Shown in pieces: positions 53,084 to 62,199 of a stretch of DNA of 64,000 nt. Each line of letters opens with the position of its first letter. Positions within the stretch are counted from its first letter, which is position 1. Source of the DNA: Myxococcales bacterium (GTDB lineage: Bacteria > Myxococcota_A > Polyangia > Polyangiales > Houyiibacteriaceae); the NCBI GenBank assembly GCA_029862185.1, contig JAOTXX010000005.1, positions 1 to 64,000 of the forward strand. Direction: 5' to 3'. The notes beneath the pieces were generated by a model. The model saw only the letters and a program-made list of their open reading frames with translations, was not told the origin of the DNA and ran no database searches. A program made the translations under genes and the position numbers.

Positions 53084-54106
53084 TTACGCATTTTTCTCTT
53101 TCAATGCGCGTCGGTAGTATTCCTGTGCAAAGTCTCCTCCTCGCTCGCAGGCCTGTTCCAGGAGGGGCACGGCGTCTGCGGGCTTCCCGAGTTCCACGAG
53201 GACGGCGCCCTCGAGAGCGGGATCTGCGCTTCGCTCCCCAGACATCGAGGTCAGGGCTTGATGGGCCTCGCCCGGCTCCCCATTGATGAGCCTACCCCAG
53301 GCCAAGAGGTGAAAGGCCTCATCGAGCTCTTGGGTCGAATCGGCTTTGGCGATGAGCTCGGATGCTGCGCGAATCACGCCCTGGCCGTCGCCGCGCTCCA
53401 GCGCTTCGAACGCTTGCTGCACCAAGCTCAGGGGCGCTGCACTCTGCCCGGACGGTGACGCGAGGCGCTGCCGTTCGATTCGAAAGGCTTGGTAGGTGCT
53501 GAAGGCCAGCAGGAAAAGGAGAATGGTCATCGGGTACTGTCGCAAGGTGATCGTCACCGCGAAGAGCAAGCCAATGACTGCGAACGAAACGTAGCAGGCG
53601 AGCAATCGCCCGCGCGATGGGGCAAGAAGCTCCATGAGCGACGCCACGATGTTGCCGCCGTCGAGCGGCAGCACCGGCAAGAGATTCAAGATCCCCCAAC
53701 CGAGGTTGACGAAGATCAGCGAGCGAAACGCATAGCGTGCAAGGGAAGGGTCGGGAATGCGCAGCGCGTCCATCAGGACCAGGGCGAGCGACCCGATGAA
53801 AATGCCCACGGCGGGACCCGCGGCGCTCACCATCAAGCTTCGCCCGGGGCTCATCGGCTCTTGTTGCTCCCACCAAGTCAGGCCACCGAGGGCGATGAGC
53901 TCGATTCGTGGCTGCCTGCCAAACACCCGACCGACGAAGGCGTGGCCGAGCTCGTGCATGAGGATGCCCTGAAATACGACGACGACCCAGATCAGAAGCC
54001 CCGCCCAGCCCTGTTCGCTGTTCAGCGTCCAAAGCCAGAGCGCCATCAACCAAAACCACAAATGAATGCGGATGGGGATTCGAAACAGGCTGAATTCAAT
54101 ACTCAT
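53084..54106 (-). CDS. site-2 protease family zinc metallopeptidase (M50) with TPR-like tail
   Basis: 340 residues from ATG 54106. About six membrane helices; the zinc motif 'ILMHELGHAFVGRVFGR' (HExxH) and 'LPVLPLDGGNIVASL' (NPDG-like, third ligand Asp) are intact. Residues about 225-340 are helical repeats resembling TPRs ('AVPLLEQACERGGDFAQEYY'). Members cut membrane-bound anti-sigma factors or similar proteins. Substrate unknown; no sigma/anti-sigma pair lies nearby. The extended frame to 54178 overlaps the nth gene and is ignored. Confidence 0.88.
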   Translation of the reverse strand: MSIEFSLFRIPIRIHLWFWLMALWLWTLNSEQGWAGLLIWVVVVFQGILMHELGHAFVGRVFGRQPRIELIALGGLTWWEQQEPMSPGRSLMVSAAGPAVGIFIGSLALVLMDALRIPDPSLARYAFRSLIFVNLGWGILNLLPVLPLDGGNIVASLMELLAPSRGRLLACYVSFAVIGLLFAVTITLRQYPMTILLFLLAFSTYQAFRIERQRLASPSGQSAAPLSLVQQAFEALERGDGQGVIRAASELIAKADSTQELDEAFHLLAWGRLINGEPGEAHQALTSMSGERSADPALEGAVLVELGKPADAVPLLEQACERGGDFAQEYYRRALKEKNA

Positions 54107-54152
54107 CGCTCGGAATATGGGTCGCGGCCGGGCCAACGACCAGTGCCCGCAG

Positions 54153-54806
54153 TCAGCGGCGCCGGGATTCTTCGGCAATTCGCTTCTTGGTCGCCGCCCA
54201 GCCGCAGATCGGACACTGGCGGAGGTCGTGTCCTCGCGCAGGGCAATGCTCGCGGCCGAAGTAGATGATCTGCAGATGACGGCGAATCCAAGTGTCCTCT
54301 GGGAAGAGCTTCTTCAGATCGGCCTCGGTCTTGACGACGTTCTTTCCGTCCGAGAGCCCCCAGCGCGCGGCGAGGCGATGAATGTGCGTGTCGACCGGAA
54401 ACGCGGGTCGTCCGAAGGCCTGACAGACCACGACGGACGCGGTCTTGTGCCCGACACCCGGAAGCGCCTCGAGCGCGTCTATGTCGTCGGGAACCTGGCC
54501 GCCGTGGCGCTCGACCAGCAAGCCGGCCATCGCCTTGAGATTCTTTGCCTTGGTGGGCGCGAGCCCAACCGTGCGGATGCGAGCAAGGATTCGATCGACA
54601 GGCAGGGCAGCCATCGACTCGGGATCCGGAGCCTCGGAAAACAAAGCGGGCGTGACCTCGTTGACCTTCTTGTCCGTGGTCTGCGCGCTCAACAAGACCG
54701 ACACGAGGAGCGTGAACGGATCCCGGTGATCGAGCGGAATCGGAGGCTCGGGGTAGAGCGTGTCGAGGATCTCTCCGATGCGGTCGGCTTTGTCCCGACG
54801 GGTCAT
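54153..54806 (-). CDS. nth: endonuclease III (DNA glycosylase/AP lyase)
   Basis: 217 residues. Helix-hairpin-helix 'ALPGVGHKTASVVV' includes the catalytic Lys; the catalytic Asp is in 'AFPVDTHIHRLA'. It removes oxidised pyrimidines and nicks abasic sites. The usual C-terminal 4Fe-4S pattern (C-x6-C-x2-C-x5-C) is altered: only three Cys in C-x9-C-x2-C ('CPARGHDLRQCPIC') are seen, so the cluster may be bound differently or absent. The next gene (PEBP) is ten bases away and ends in the same direction. Confidence 0.93.
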   Translation of the reverse strand: MTRRDKADRIGEILDTLYPEPPIPLDHRDPFTLLVSVLLSAQTTDKKVNEVTPALFSEAPDPESMAALPVDRILARIRTVGLAPTKAKNLKAMAGLLVERHGGQVPDDIDALEALPGVGHKTASVVVCQAFGRPAFPVDTHIHRLAARWGLSDGKNVVKTEADLKKLFPEDTWIRRHLQIIYFGREHCPARGHDLRQCPICGWAATKKRIAEESRRR

Positions 54807-54815
54807 CGTGGGGCG

Positions 54816-55445
54816 TTACAGCTCTTTGGCATCGGCGTTGATCGTGTACTTCGCGACCATACTCGCTTCGCCGAGGACGTGGCCCTCCATGGCAGCCCGA
54901 ACGTCCCCGGCCGTAAATTTCCCGTCTACACCAAGACGGTCGACGTCGAGCGCATACGCGGTGAACCGGTAGCGATGGACGATGCTGTCGTTGAACGGCG
55001 GACAGGGGCCGTCGTAGCCGAAATAGTCGCCGGCCATGTCGGGATCGGACGCGAACCAGCCTGTGTAGTCATTGATGCCCTGACGGCTGCCCTGAGGACC
55101 CTCGGGTCCACCCTTTCCCGTTGCGGTAACCCCGTCACAGAAGGCTCCCTCGGCGACCGCGGCATCGGGTTGGAGATCGATGAGAACCCAGTGACTGAAG
55201 TCGGTGCGCGGCAGCTCTGCGGGCACGACACGGCCGACCTGATTCACATCGTCGGGCTTGGTCGGCACGTCGCTGTCGATACAGAGGATCGCGATCGATT
55301 GGGTGCCGGGCGGCAGGTCTGACCAAGCCAAGTGAGGGTTGCGATTGTCGGAAAGCTCGATTTGCCCCTCGGCGCTTCTCTTTCCGAATGCGTACTGGAT
55401 TGGGAGGAAATCTCCGTCATTGAAACTGTCACTGCGAAGCTTCAT
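54816..55445 (-). CDS. YbhB/YbcL-family PEBP-like protein
   Basis: 209 residues from ATG 55445. Phosphatidylethanolamine-binding protein fold: 'NPHLAWSDLPPGTQSIAILC' and the 'DxDxP'-type site 'DSDVPTKPDDVNQ', with 'DFSHWVLIDLQPD' and 'GYDGPCPPFNDS' (HRYxF in 'VHRYRFTAYAL'). Longer than E. coli YbhB/YbcL owing to an insert. Role in bacteria unclear; no signal peptide. Lies between nth and a GT4 gene on the same strand. Confidence 0.88.
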   Translation of the reverse strand: MKLRSDSFNDGDFLPIQYAFGKRSAEGQIELSDNRNPHLAWSDLPPGTQSIAILCIDSDVPTKPDDVNQVGRVVPAELPRTDFSHWVLIDLQPDAAVAEGAFCDGVTATGKGGPEGPQGSRQGINDYTGWFASDPDMAGDYFGYDGPCPPFNDSIVHRYRFTAYALDVDRLGVDGKFTAGDVRAAMEGHVLGEASMVAKYTINADAKEL

Positions 55446-55455
55446 GGGGCGAAGA

Positions 55456-56616
55456 TCAGCACCCGTATTGCGCGGTGTCAATCGGTCCGTGTGAGAGGCC
55501 GCGCAGCACGGCTAGGTAGCGTTCCGCCGTGCTTTCCCAGGGGAACGTCGAGGTGACGTACTCGGCGGTGCGTTCGCTTGCGGCGCGCAGGCCTTCGGGG
55601 TCATCGGCTAGAGCTTGAATCCGTCTCGCAAATGCATCCGCGTCTTCGGTCGGTGCGAACCATCCGTTGATGCCTTCGTCGATCACGTCTCGGATGCCTT
55701 CGAGGTCGGCGGCGAGCGTCGGAAGACCACAGGCGCCCGCTTCGAGCATCACGATGCCAAAGCCCTCCATGTCGCCGGGGACGACGATGTTCGGCATGAT
55801 GAACAGCTGGCCTCTTCGGTAGAGCTCGACGAGCTCGTCCTCGGAGATCTTGCCCAGGCAGCGAACACGTCGTTGAAGACCGGAACGTCCAATCGCCGCT
55901 TCGATGTTCTCCCGTTCCGGTCCGTCACCGGCGAGCCAGAAGACGACGCGGTCTGGAAGCTTTGGCATGACGTGCTCGATGAACCAGGCAAATCCCTTGC
56001 GACGGACTTGGCGTCCGACCGTGACCAGGAGGAAGGCATCCTCTGGCAGCGGCGGCGCCCCAGCAATGCGCAGCGTGGCGGGCTCCATGCGCGACGCCGC
56101 CACCCCGTCGAAGCGATCGAGGTCGACCGCGTTAGGAACCACATGCACGCGTTCGCGCGGCAACCCACGCTCAACCAGCTGTTCGCCGGTGGCGCGGCTG
56201 ACCGGCATGACGGCGTCGAGCATTCCGCACAGACGGCGCACCGCCCTTTGATACACCGGGTTCGGATCAGTGACGTCCAGTCCGTGCACGATCGCAGTCA
56301 ACCGGATGCCCTTCTTCTTCAGTGCGGGACCGGCGATGAGAAGCGGAAGTGCGCTCGTCATGCTGGTAAAGAGAATCGTATCGGCCCGATGCGCGTCGGC
56401 CTCGCGCCCAAGCCGAATCGCAAGCGAAGCCAAGAACGGCACCGCCTTGACGTGCACCCACTTCCAACTCGAGCGCAGCGCCAAGGTTCGCATCGCCACG
56501 TCGTCGCGCTTCTCGAGCTCGCGGTGTAGCTCGGTCGCCACGCGCTGCATCCCCCCCATGTTGCTCAAGGGGGCGTCCGGTGGCGGAAACGAGTGGGAGA
56601 CGAACAGGAGTCGCAC
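55456..56616 (-). CDS. glycosyltransferase family 4
   Basis: 386 residues from GTG 56616. GT-B fold: 'LLFVSHSFPPPDAPLSNMGG' at the start, 'VTVGRQVRRKGFAWFIEHVM' in the middle, and the nucleotide-sugar E-x7-E region 'EGFGIVMLEAGACGLPTLAA'. Probably adds a sugar to an envelope glycolipid or polysaccharide; the acceptor is unknown. No polysaccharide operon surrounds it. Its start lies 12 bases after the stop of a ppnP remnant, suggesting that a deletion joined the two. Confidence 0.85.
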   Translation of the reverse strand: MRLLFVSHSFPPPDAPLSNMGGMQRVATELHRELEKRDDVAMRTLALRSSWKWVHVKAVPFLASLAIRLGREADAHRADTILFTSMTSALPLLIAGPALKKKGIRLTAIVHGLDVTDPNPVYQRAVRRLCGMLDAVMPVSRATGEQLVERGLPRERVHVVPNAVDLDRFDGVAASRMEPATLRIAGAPPLPEDAFLLVTVGRQVRRKGFAWFIEHVMPKLPDRVVFWLAGDGPERENIEAAIGRSGLQRRVRCLGKISEDELVELYRRGQLFIMPNIVVPGDMEGFGIVMLEAGACGLPTLAADLEGIRDVIDEGINGWFAPTEDADAFARRIQALADDPEGLRAASERTAEYVTSTFPWESTAERYLAVLRGLSHGPIDTAQYGC

Positions 56617-56628
56617 GAGGACGCGGCC

Positions 56629-56736
56629 CTACTCGTAGTTCCCGGGGGCCATCACGCCCACCGTGGCGCGGAGGGTTTCGGTCTGAAAGCCTATCGACTT
56701 CACCTTGCCGTCGAAGTATTCATTGACGTCCAGCAT
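56629..56736 (-). pseudogene. ppnP: truncated pyrimidine/purine nucleoside phosphorylase (ppnP) remnant
   Basis: A 35-residue frame, ATG 56736 to TAG 56629, reading '[20 protein letters not shown]' then [15 protein letters not shown]. This is the N-terminal third of PpnP/YaiE (normally about 94-105 residues, continuing '...EYxFxTxxPExMTVxSG'). Nothing PpnP-like follows the stop in any frame; the GT4 gene starts 12 bases later. The conserved residues show recent loss rather than chance, so this is best read as a deletion remnant. A functional short peptide cannot be excluded. Confidence 0.75.
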
Positions 56737-56886
56737 CCTCAAGCTCCCGGGATCATCCTCCGGGCGGTTCTCTTGGGGTCATTGTCCATACGCGGCGACG
56801 TAGCACGACCCCGCAGTCATGTCAGCAACGCACTCGCGCTGTCGCTGTCGCTGTCGCTATCACCCCCCAGATGCTATGGACCCCGC
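56737..56886. other. 150-base intergenic region with (GTCGCT)3
   Basis: Between the divergent ppnP remnant and the hydrolase gene. Contains a perfect hexamer run, GTCGCT three times at 56841-56858. No recognisable promoter box, terminator or small gene. Confidence 0.5.
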
Positions 56887-57528
56887 ATGATCATCGAGCA
56901 TTTCTCCGTCGAGCCGCTCGGGTGCAACTGCGTGATTCTCGGCGACGAGGAGCGGGGGACGGGGATCGTCGTCGATCCCGGGGGTGAAGCGCCTCGGATT
57001 CTTGCTCGCCTCGAGGAGCTAGGGCTCAAATGCGAGGGGATCGTTCACACGCACACACACTTCGATCACATCGGTGCGACCAAAGAGGTTCAGGACGGGA
57101 CCAGTGCGCCGATCATGATTCACCAAGAAGATCTGTTCCTCTATGAGGGCGTGCAGATGCAGCTCGATGGTTTTGGGGCACCGTTCCGCGCGCCAGAGAT
57201 GGCGACGGTCGACCGCTTTCTGTCTCACGGCGACACGGTCTTGGCAGGCGCGCTCGAAGCGGATGTCGTTCACACCCCCGGACACTCGCCGGGCAGCATT
57301 TGCCTCACCTTGGAAGCGGATCGACCAATCGTCATCGCGGGCGACACCCTCTTCGCACGTAGCGTCGGCCGCAGCGACCTTTGGGGCGGCAACACCTCGC
57401 AGCTCGTCGACTCGATCAAGCGCAAGCTCTTCGCACTGCCCGATGAAACGCTGGTGATCTGCGGCCACGGGCCGAACACGACGATCGGCGAAGAGCGCCG
57501 CTTGAACCCGTTCGTCGGCGGCGCCTAG
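56887..57528 (+). CDS. metallo-beta-lactamase fold hydrolase (glyoxalase II-like)
   Basis: 213 residues from ATG 56887. Metal motif 'VHTHTHFDHIGATKEV' (HxHxDH), further ligands in 'VVHTPGHSPGSICL' and 'VIAGDTLFARSVGRSDL', and final His in 'VICGHGPNTTIGEE'. The short form without the glyoxalase II C-terminal domain is usually called an MBL-fold hydrolase; many act on thioesters or per-sulfides. The longer frame from 56593 covers intergenic DNA. Its stop shares CTAG with the convergent kinase gene. Confidence 0.9.
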   Translation: MIIEHFSVEPLGCNCVILGDEERGTGIVVDPGGEAPRILARLEELGLKCEGIVHTHTHFDHIGATKEVQDGTSAPIMIHQEDLFLYEGVQMQLDGFGAPFRAPEMATVDRFLSHGDTVLAGALEADVVHTPGHSPGSICLTLEADRPIVIAGDTLFARSVGRSDLWGGNTSQLVDSIKRKLFALPDETLVICGHGPNTTIGEERRLNPFVGGA

Positions 57529-58217
57529 GACTCGTCCCAGAGTTTCAGCGCACCACGAAGCCCCTCTGCCAGAGAGAAAACTCGGACATTCTCGGGGAGC
57601 TCGGATTCAATGTTCGCAGCGTTCCCTCCGCCGAGGTGGAGCCGGTCGTAGTTGAAGATCGGCTCGATCTGCGCGATCGCATCGAGAACACGCGCCGTCC
57701 ATTCGACCCTACCGACGCGTTTGAGCTCGCTGTCGCGCACGAGGTCTTCGTAGGTTTGTCCGTCCCGAAAAGGGTGATGCCCGAGCTCGAGGTTTGGAAC
57801 GAGCACGCCATCGGTGAAAAGCGCGGCTCCCATTCCGGTTCCAAGCGTCAACACCAGCTCCACGCCATCCCCTTGAACCACTCCGAGCCCCTGGAGATCG
57901 ACGTCGTTGACCGCGCGGACGGGGCGCTCGAGGCGATAGGTCAACTTCTCGCTCAATGGAACGCCGTTCCAAAGCTCGTCTCCGAGGTTTGGCGCGTTCC
58001 AGGTCACTCCGTTTTTGACCACACCGGGAAAACCAACCGAAACTCGCTGGTGGGGCGGCAGGGTGTCGGCCATGTCGTGAATCATAGTGAACAGGACTTC
58101 CGGACTCGGTGGATCGGGCGTCGGTCGCGCCAATGTATCCGATAACGGCTCGCCCTGTTCGTCGAGCACGAGGAGCTTGAGGCTCATCCCACCTATGTCG
58201 ACCGCAAGCGTCGTCAT
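57525..58217 (-). CDS. ROK-family polyphosphate glucokinase-like kinase
   Basis: 230 residues, ROK fold. Phosphate-1 motif '[16 protein letters not shown]' (Met where Thr is usual), '[15 protein letters not shown]' and 'NLELGHHPF' match polyphosphate/ATP glucokinases (PPGK). It would make glucose-6-phosphate, using polyphosphate or ATP. ATGA overlap with pgi shows one transcript feeding glycolysis. Donor preference cannot be read from sequence. Confidence 0.82.
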   Translation of the reverse strand: MTTLAVDIGGMSLKLLVLDEQGEPLSDTLARPTPDPPSPEVLFTMIHDMADTLPPHQRVSVGFPGVVKNGVTWNAPNLGDELWNGVPLSEKLTYRLERPVRAVNDVDLQGLGVVQGDGVELVLTLGTGMGAALFTDGVLVPNLELGHHPFRDGQTYEDLVRDSELKRVGRVEWTARVLDAIAQIEPIFNYDRLHLGGGNAANIESELPENVRVFSLAEGLRGALKLWDES

Positions 58218-59863
58218 TGGTCAGGATTCTTATGCTTTCGATAGTACGAAATCAACTGGTCGGTGGAGCCATCATGCTCCCCGTCGGCTCCACTGAGCTC
58301 GGGAAGAATGACCTTGGCGAGCTGCTTGCCGAGCTCGACGCCGAACTGATCGAAGCTGTAGATGTTCCAGACGACTCCCTGTACGAAGATCTTGTGCTCG
58401 TAGAGCGCGATCAATCGGCCGAGTGCTCTCGGTGTCAGCCGGTCCAAGAAGAAAGTATTGCTCGGACGATTGCCCGCGAAGGTCTTGTGCGGCACGAGCT
58501 CTCGGACCCGCTCCGCAGAAGCACCACTCGCCTCGAGCTCTCCGCGGGCTTCGGCAGAGGTCTTGCCGCGCATCATCGCCTCTGCTTGCGCAATGCAATT
58601 CGCCACTAGGATGTCCTGGTGCTCGCCAATCGGATTCTGGCTCTGCGCCGCTACGATGAAGTCGCAAGGAACCAGATGCGTTCCCTGGTGCAGGAGTTGA
58701 AAGAACGCGTGCTGACCATTCGTGCCCGGTTCACCCCAGACGATCGGCCCCGTCGTGTAGCCGTCGATGATTGCCCCATCGCGCGACGCACTCTTGCCAT
58801 TGCTCTCCATGTCGGCCTGCTGAAGGTACGCTGGAAAGCGATGCAGATACTGGTCGTAAGGCAGCACCGCATGCGAAGGCGCGCCGAAGAAATTGTGATA
58901 CCAGACCCCGAGCATCGCCATGACGACGGGAATGTTTTCGCGGAGCGCAGCCGTTCGGAAGTGCTCGTCGACTTCATACGCTCCGGTGAGCAGCTCTTCG
59001 AAGTTGTCCATACCGACTACGGTGGCGATCGAAAGGCCAATGGCCGACCAGAGTGAGTAGCGGCCGCCCACCCAATCCCAAAACTCGAACATATTCTCTG
59101 GGTCGATTCCAAAGTCCACGACCGCGTCGCGATTGGTGGAAAGCGCGACGAAGTGTTTGGCCACGGCGTCTTCGGTGCCCAGTCGGTCGACGAGCCATCG
59201 GCGTGCAGAGCGGGCGTTCGTGAGGGTCTCTTGGGTGGTGAAGGTCTTGGAGGCCACGATGAAAAGCGTGGTTTCGGGCTGCACCCGGCGCAGCACCTCG
59301 CTCAGGTGGCTGCTATCGACGTTCGACACGAAGTGCGCGCGTAGCCCTTGCTTCCAGTAGGGGCGCAGCGCTTCGGTTACCATCACCGGACCGAGATCGG
59401 AGCCGCCGATTCCGATGTTCACGACATCCGTGATTGCGCGCCCGCTGTGCCCTAGCCAGGCGCCTTCTCGGACCGAGACGGCGAACTTGCGCATCTGCGA
59501 GAGAACACGTCGGACGTCAGGCATGACGTCTGCACCCCCGACCATGACCGGGCGCTCGCCGCGATTGCGAAGGGCCGTATGAAGGACCGACCTCCCCTCG
59601 GTTTCGTTGATCGCCTCGCCAGAAAACATGCGAGCGATCCAATCACGCACTCCGCATTGCTCACAGAGCTCGGCAAGCAGGGTGAGCGTTTGATCGGTGA
59701 TGCGATTCTTGGAAAAGTCGAAAAGAAGGTCACCGAGCATGAGCGAAAGCCGCGATGCTCGTTCCGAATCCTCGCCGAAGAGCTGACGCATCTCGAGGTG
59801 ACCAACCTCCTCGTGATGCGCACGGAGTGCTTTCCAGGCGGCGGTTCGGCTTGGGTCGACCAT
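58214..59863 (-). CDS. pgi: glucose-6-phosphate isomerase
   Basis: 549 residues, the long E. coli-like PGI. Signature 1 '[18 protein letters not shown]', signature 2 '[18 protein letters not shown]'-like region (here '[20 protein letters not shown]' with '[11 protein letters not shown]') and catalytic Glu in '[13 protein letters not shown]'. Interconverts glucose-6-phosphate and fructose-6-phosphate. It is upstream of the glucokinase-like gene, stop to start overlapping by four bases. Confidence 0.96.
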   Translation of the reverse strand: MVDPSRTAAWKALRAHHEEVGHLEMRQLFGEDSERASRLSLMLGDLLFDFSKNRITDQTLTLLAELCEQCGVRDWIARMFSGEAINETEGRSVLHTALRNRGERPVMVGGADVMPDVRRVLSQMRKFAVSVREGAWLGHSGRAITDVVNIGIGGSDLGPVMVTEALRPYWKQGLRAHFVSNVDSSHLSEVLRRVQPETTLFIVASKTFTTQETLTNARSARRWLVDRLGTEDAVAKHFVALSTNRDAVVDFGIDPENMFEFWDWVGGRYSLWSAIGLSIATVVGMDNFEELLTGAYEVDEHFRTAALRENIPVVMAMLGVWYHNFFGAPSHAVLPYDQYLHRFPAYLQQADMESNGKSASRDGAIIDGYTTGPIVWGEPGTNGQHAFFQLLHQGTHLVPCDFIVAAQSQNPIGEHQDILVANCIAQAEAMMRGKTSAEARGELEASGASAERVRELVPHKTFAGNRPSNTFFLDRLTPRALGRLIALYEHKIFVQGVVWNIYSFDQFGVELGKQLAKVILPELSGADGEHDGSTDQLISYYRKHKNPDQ

Positions 59864-59939
59864 CGGCCAATCCTAACCCCGGGAAGCACCAAAGAGAAAC
59901 CCCGCGAGGCCAAAGGCCGACGAGGTATTCTCATGCATG

Positions 59940-59978
59940 CACCGGGGGCGAAGCCCCGTGGCCGACGCAAAGGTCGGC
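59940..59978. terminator. two adjacent hairpins after the pyrophosphatase gene
   Basis: GCCGAC-GCAAAG-GTCGGC (59961-59978, perfect six-base stem) and GGGGC-GAA-GCCCC flanked by CAC/GTG (59940-59960). They lie 12 bases beyond the hppA stop in its direction, between hppA and pgi. No T-run follows on the minus strand, so factor-independent termination is not certain; they may stabilise the transcript end. Confidence 0.45.
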
Positions 59979-59989
59979 TTTCGAGGAGG

Positions 59990-62071
59990 CTAGACGAGCA
60001 GCGGCGCGAGAACGAGCGCCACGATGCTCATCAGCTTCACAAGGATGTTGAGCGACGGACCGGCGGTGTCCTTGAAGGGGTCACCGACGGTGTCACCGAC
60101 AACCGAAGCATTGTGAGCCTCGCTGCCCTTCGGGTGGACCGTACCGTCCTTCATCTTGTAGCCGCCGCTTTCAAAGGACTTTTTGGCGTTGTCCCAAGCA
60201 CCGCCAGCATTCGCCATGAAAAGCGCCATCGTCACGCCCGAGACGGTCACGCCAGCGAGCAAGCCGCCAAGCGGCTCCGCGCCCATGGCGAAACCAACGG
60301 CAACAGGGGTGAGAATGGCAAGCGCGCCGGGCGCGATCATGCGCTTGAGCGACGCCTCGGTGGAGATCTTCACGCAGCGGGCCGTGTCTGGCTTGGCATT
60401 GCCCTCGAGCAGCCCTGGAATCTCATGGAATTGGCGACGAACCTCTTCGATCATGTCCATCGCCGCGACACCGACGGCCTTCATCGCCATCGACGAGAAG
60501 AGGAAGGGGAGCATGCCGCCAAGGAACAGGCCAGCCATGACGAGCGGCTTCGAGATGTCGATGCCCGTGATGCCCGCCGTCTGAGCGAACGCCCCGAACA
60601 GCGCAAGAGCCGTCATGGCCGCCGAGCCAATGGCGAAGCCCTTTCCGATGGCCGCGGTGGTGTTGCCCACGGCGTCGAGTTTGTCGGTGCGCTCACGAAC
60701 TTGGGGATCTTGATGGCTCATCTGGGCAATGCCGCCGGCGTTGTCGGCGATGGGGCCGTAGGCGTCGACTGCGAGCTGAATGCCCGTGGTGGAGAGCATA
60801 CCCAGCGCTGCGATGGCCACGCCGTAGAGGCCGGCGACCTCGGCCGCGATGACCACGCCTCCCGCGATGACGAGGATTGGCAAGGCGGTCGACTGCATGC
60901 CGACACCGAGGCCCGCGATGATGTTCGTCGCGGTACCGGTCTTGCTCTGCTCGGCGATGCTGTCGACCGGAGGCTTGTGCATCGACGTGTAGTAGGAGGT
61001 GATCAGACCGACCGCCACGCCAGCGCCAAGCCCGGCGACGGTCGCCATTCCCACATTGATCCAGGTCACGACTTGGCCGCTCGGATTGGTCGCTCCGCCT
61101 TCGGGCCACATGTAAAACGCGATACCGAACGTCGCGATAGCCATGACACCGGCAGCGCCAAAGGCGCCCATGTCGAGTGCGTGCTGCGGGTTGCCGCCCT
61201 CTTTGGTGCGCACGAAGAACGTGCCCACCATCGAACAAACGATCCCCGCGGCGGCGATGACCAGAGGCATGATGACCGGGCCCACGGTGCTTCCGCTCGA
61301 AACGACGTTGAAGCCGAGCGCCAAGACCATCGCGCCAATGATCGCGCCCACGAAAGACTCGAAAAGATCGGCGCCCATACCGGCGACGTCACCGACGTTG
61401 TCCCCGACGTTGTCGGCGATGACGGCAGGGTTACGGGGGTCATCTTCAGGGAGGCCGGACTCGACTTTGCCGACGAGGTCGGCGCCGACGTCCGCAGCCT
61501 TGGTGTAGATTCCGCCACCGACGCGCGCGAAGAGCGCAATCGAAGAGGCGCCCATCGAGAAACCGGTGATCACGTTGACGGTACGTGCGAGCTCCCAGCC
61601 GAGGACGTTCATGAAGACGATGTAGAGCACGCTGAGACCGATCGTCGCGAGGCCAACAACCGTCATGCCCATGACGGCGCCGCCTGAGAACGCGACGTCG
61701 AGCGCAGGAGATAGGCCGATTCGAGCCGCAGCCGTCGTTCGCACGTTGGCGTTGGTCGCGACCTTCATTCCGATCCAGCCCGCTGCAGCCGAGGAGGCAG
61801 CTCCGACGACGAAGGCGCCCGCGATCTGCCAGCCGCGCTCTGGATCACCGAAGTAGGCAACGCCCAGAATCGCGCCGACGACGAGCACGAAAATCATGAG
61901 CACGCGGTACTCCGCCCGAAGGAACGCCAGTGCGCCCTCCTGAATCAGGCCAGCGATTTCGACCATGGTGGCGTCGCCAGGATCCTGCCGAGAAACCCAG
62001 TTCGCCTTCATCCAGGCGAAGATCAGAGCAAGCACGCCCGCTGCTGGGGCTGCGTAAATCAGATTTTGCAT
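59990..62071 (-). CDS. hppA: membrane-bound proton/sodium-translocating pyrophosphatase (K+-dependent type)
   Basis: 693 residues, about 16 membrane helices. Core motifs '[20 protein letters not shown]', '[20 protein letters not shown]', and the gate Glu in '[12 protein letters not shown]' (Glu238). The selector region reads '[17 protein letters not shown]' with Ala473 and Gly476, the K+-dependent pattern (K+-independent forms have Lys/Thr). All known Na+-pumping PPases are K+-dependent, but so are some H+ pumps, so the ion is not settled. Together with Na+-NQR, a sodium role is attractive. A TTGACC-N16-TAGAAA promoter is seen upstream. Confidence 0.95.
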   Translation of the reverse strand: MQNLIYAAPAAGVLALIFAWMKANWVSRQDPGDATMVEIAGLIQEGALAFLRAEYRVLMIFVLVVGAILGVAYFGDPERGWQIAGAFVVGAASSAAAGWIGMKVATNANVRTTAAARIGLSPALDVAFSGGAVMGMTVVGLATIGLSVLYIVFMNVLGWELARTVNVITGFSMGASSIALFARVGGGIYTKAADVGADLVGKVESGLPEDDPRNPAVIADNVGDNVGDVAGMGADLFESFVGAIIGAMVLALGFNVVSSGSTVGPVIMPLVIAAAGIVCSMVGTFFVRTKEGGNPQHALDMGAFGAAGVMAIATFGIAFYMWPEGGATNPSGQVVTWINVGMATVAGLGAGVAVGLITSYYTSMHKPPVDSIAEQSKTGTATNIIAGLGVGMQSTALPILVIAGGVVIAAEVAGLYGVAIAALGMLSTTGIQLAVDAYGPIADNAGGIAQMSHQDPQVRERTDKLDAVGNTTAAIGKGFAIGSAAMTALALFGAFAQTAGITGIDISKPLVMAGLFLGGMLPFLFSSMAMKAVGVAAMDMIEEVRRQFHEIPGLLEGNAKPDTARCVKISTEASLKRMIAPGALAILTPVAVGFAMGAEPLGGLLAGVTVSGVTMALFMANAGGAWDNAKKSFESGGYKMKDGTVHPKGSEAHNASVVGDTVGDPFKDTAGPSLNILVKLMSIVALVLAPLLV

Positions 62072-62126
62072 ATCGGCTGAACCTCTATTCGAGCCCGACC
62101 CCGGTTAATCGCTGGCGGGCGGCGCG

Positions 62127-62154
62127 TTTCTACAAGATTTCAAAATCAGGTCAA
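62127..62154 (-). promoter_or_regulatory. sigma-70-type promoter for hppA
   Basis: Minus strand TTGACC at 62149-62154 and TAGAAA at 62127-62132 with a 16-base spacer. About 55 bases before the hppA ATG. Five of six and four of six consensus bases match. Confidence 0.5.
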
Positions 62155-62199
62155 ACGCAGCGGGGCAGTTTCGGTCAGAGGCTTGGAATTACAGCGAAA

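Noticed and set aside
59579-61687. 702-codon open frame on the plus strand
   Set aside because: Lies opposite pgi and hppA; Arg/His/Asp-rich composition typical of antisense frames in GC-rich DNA.
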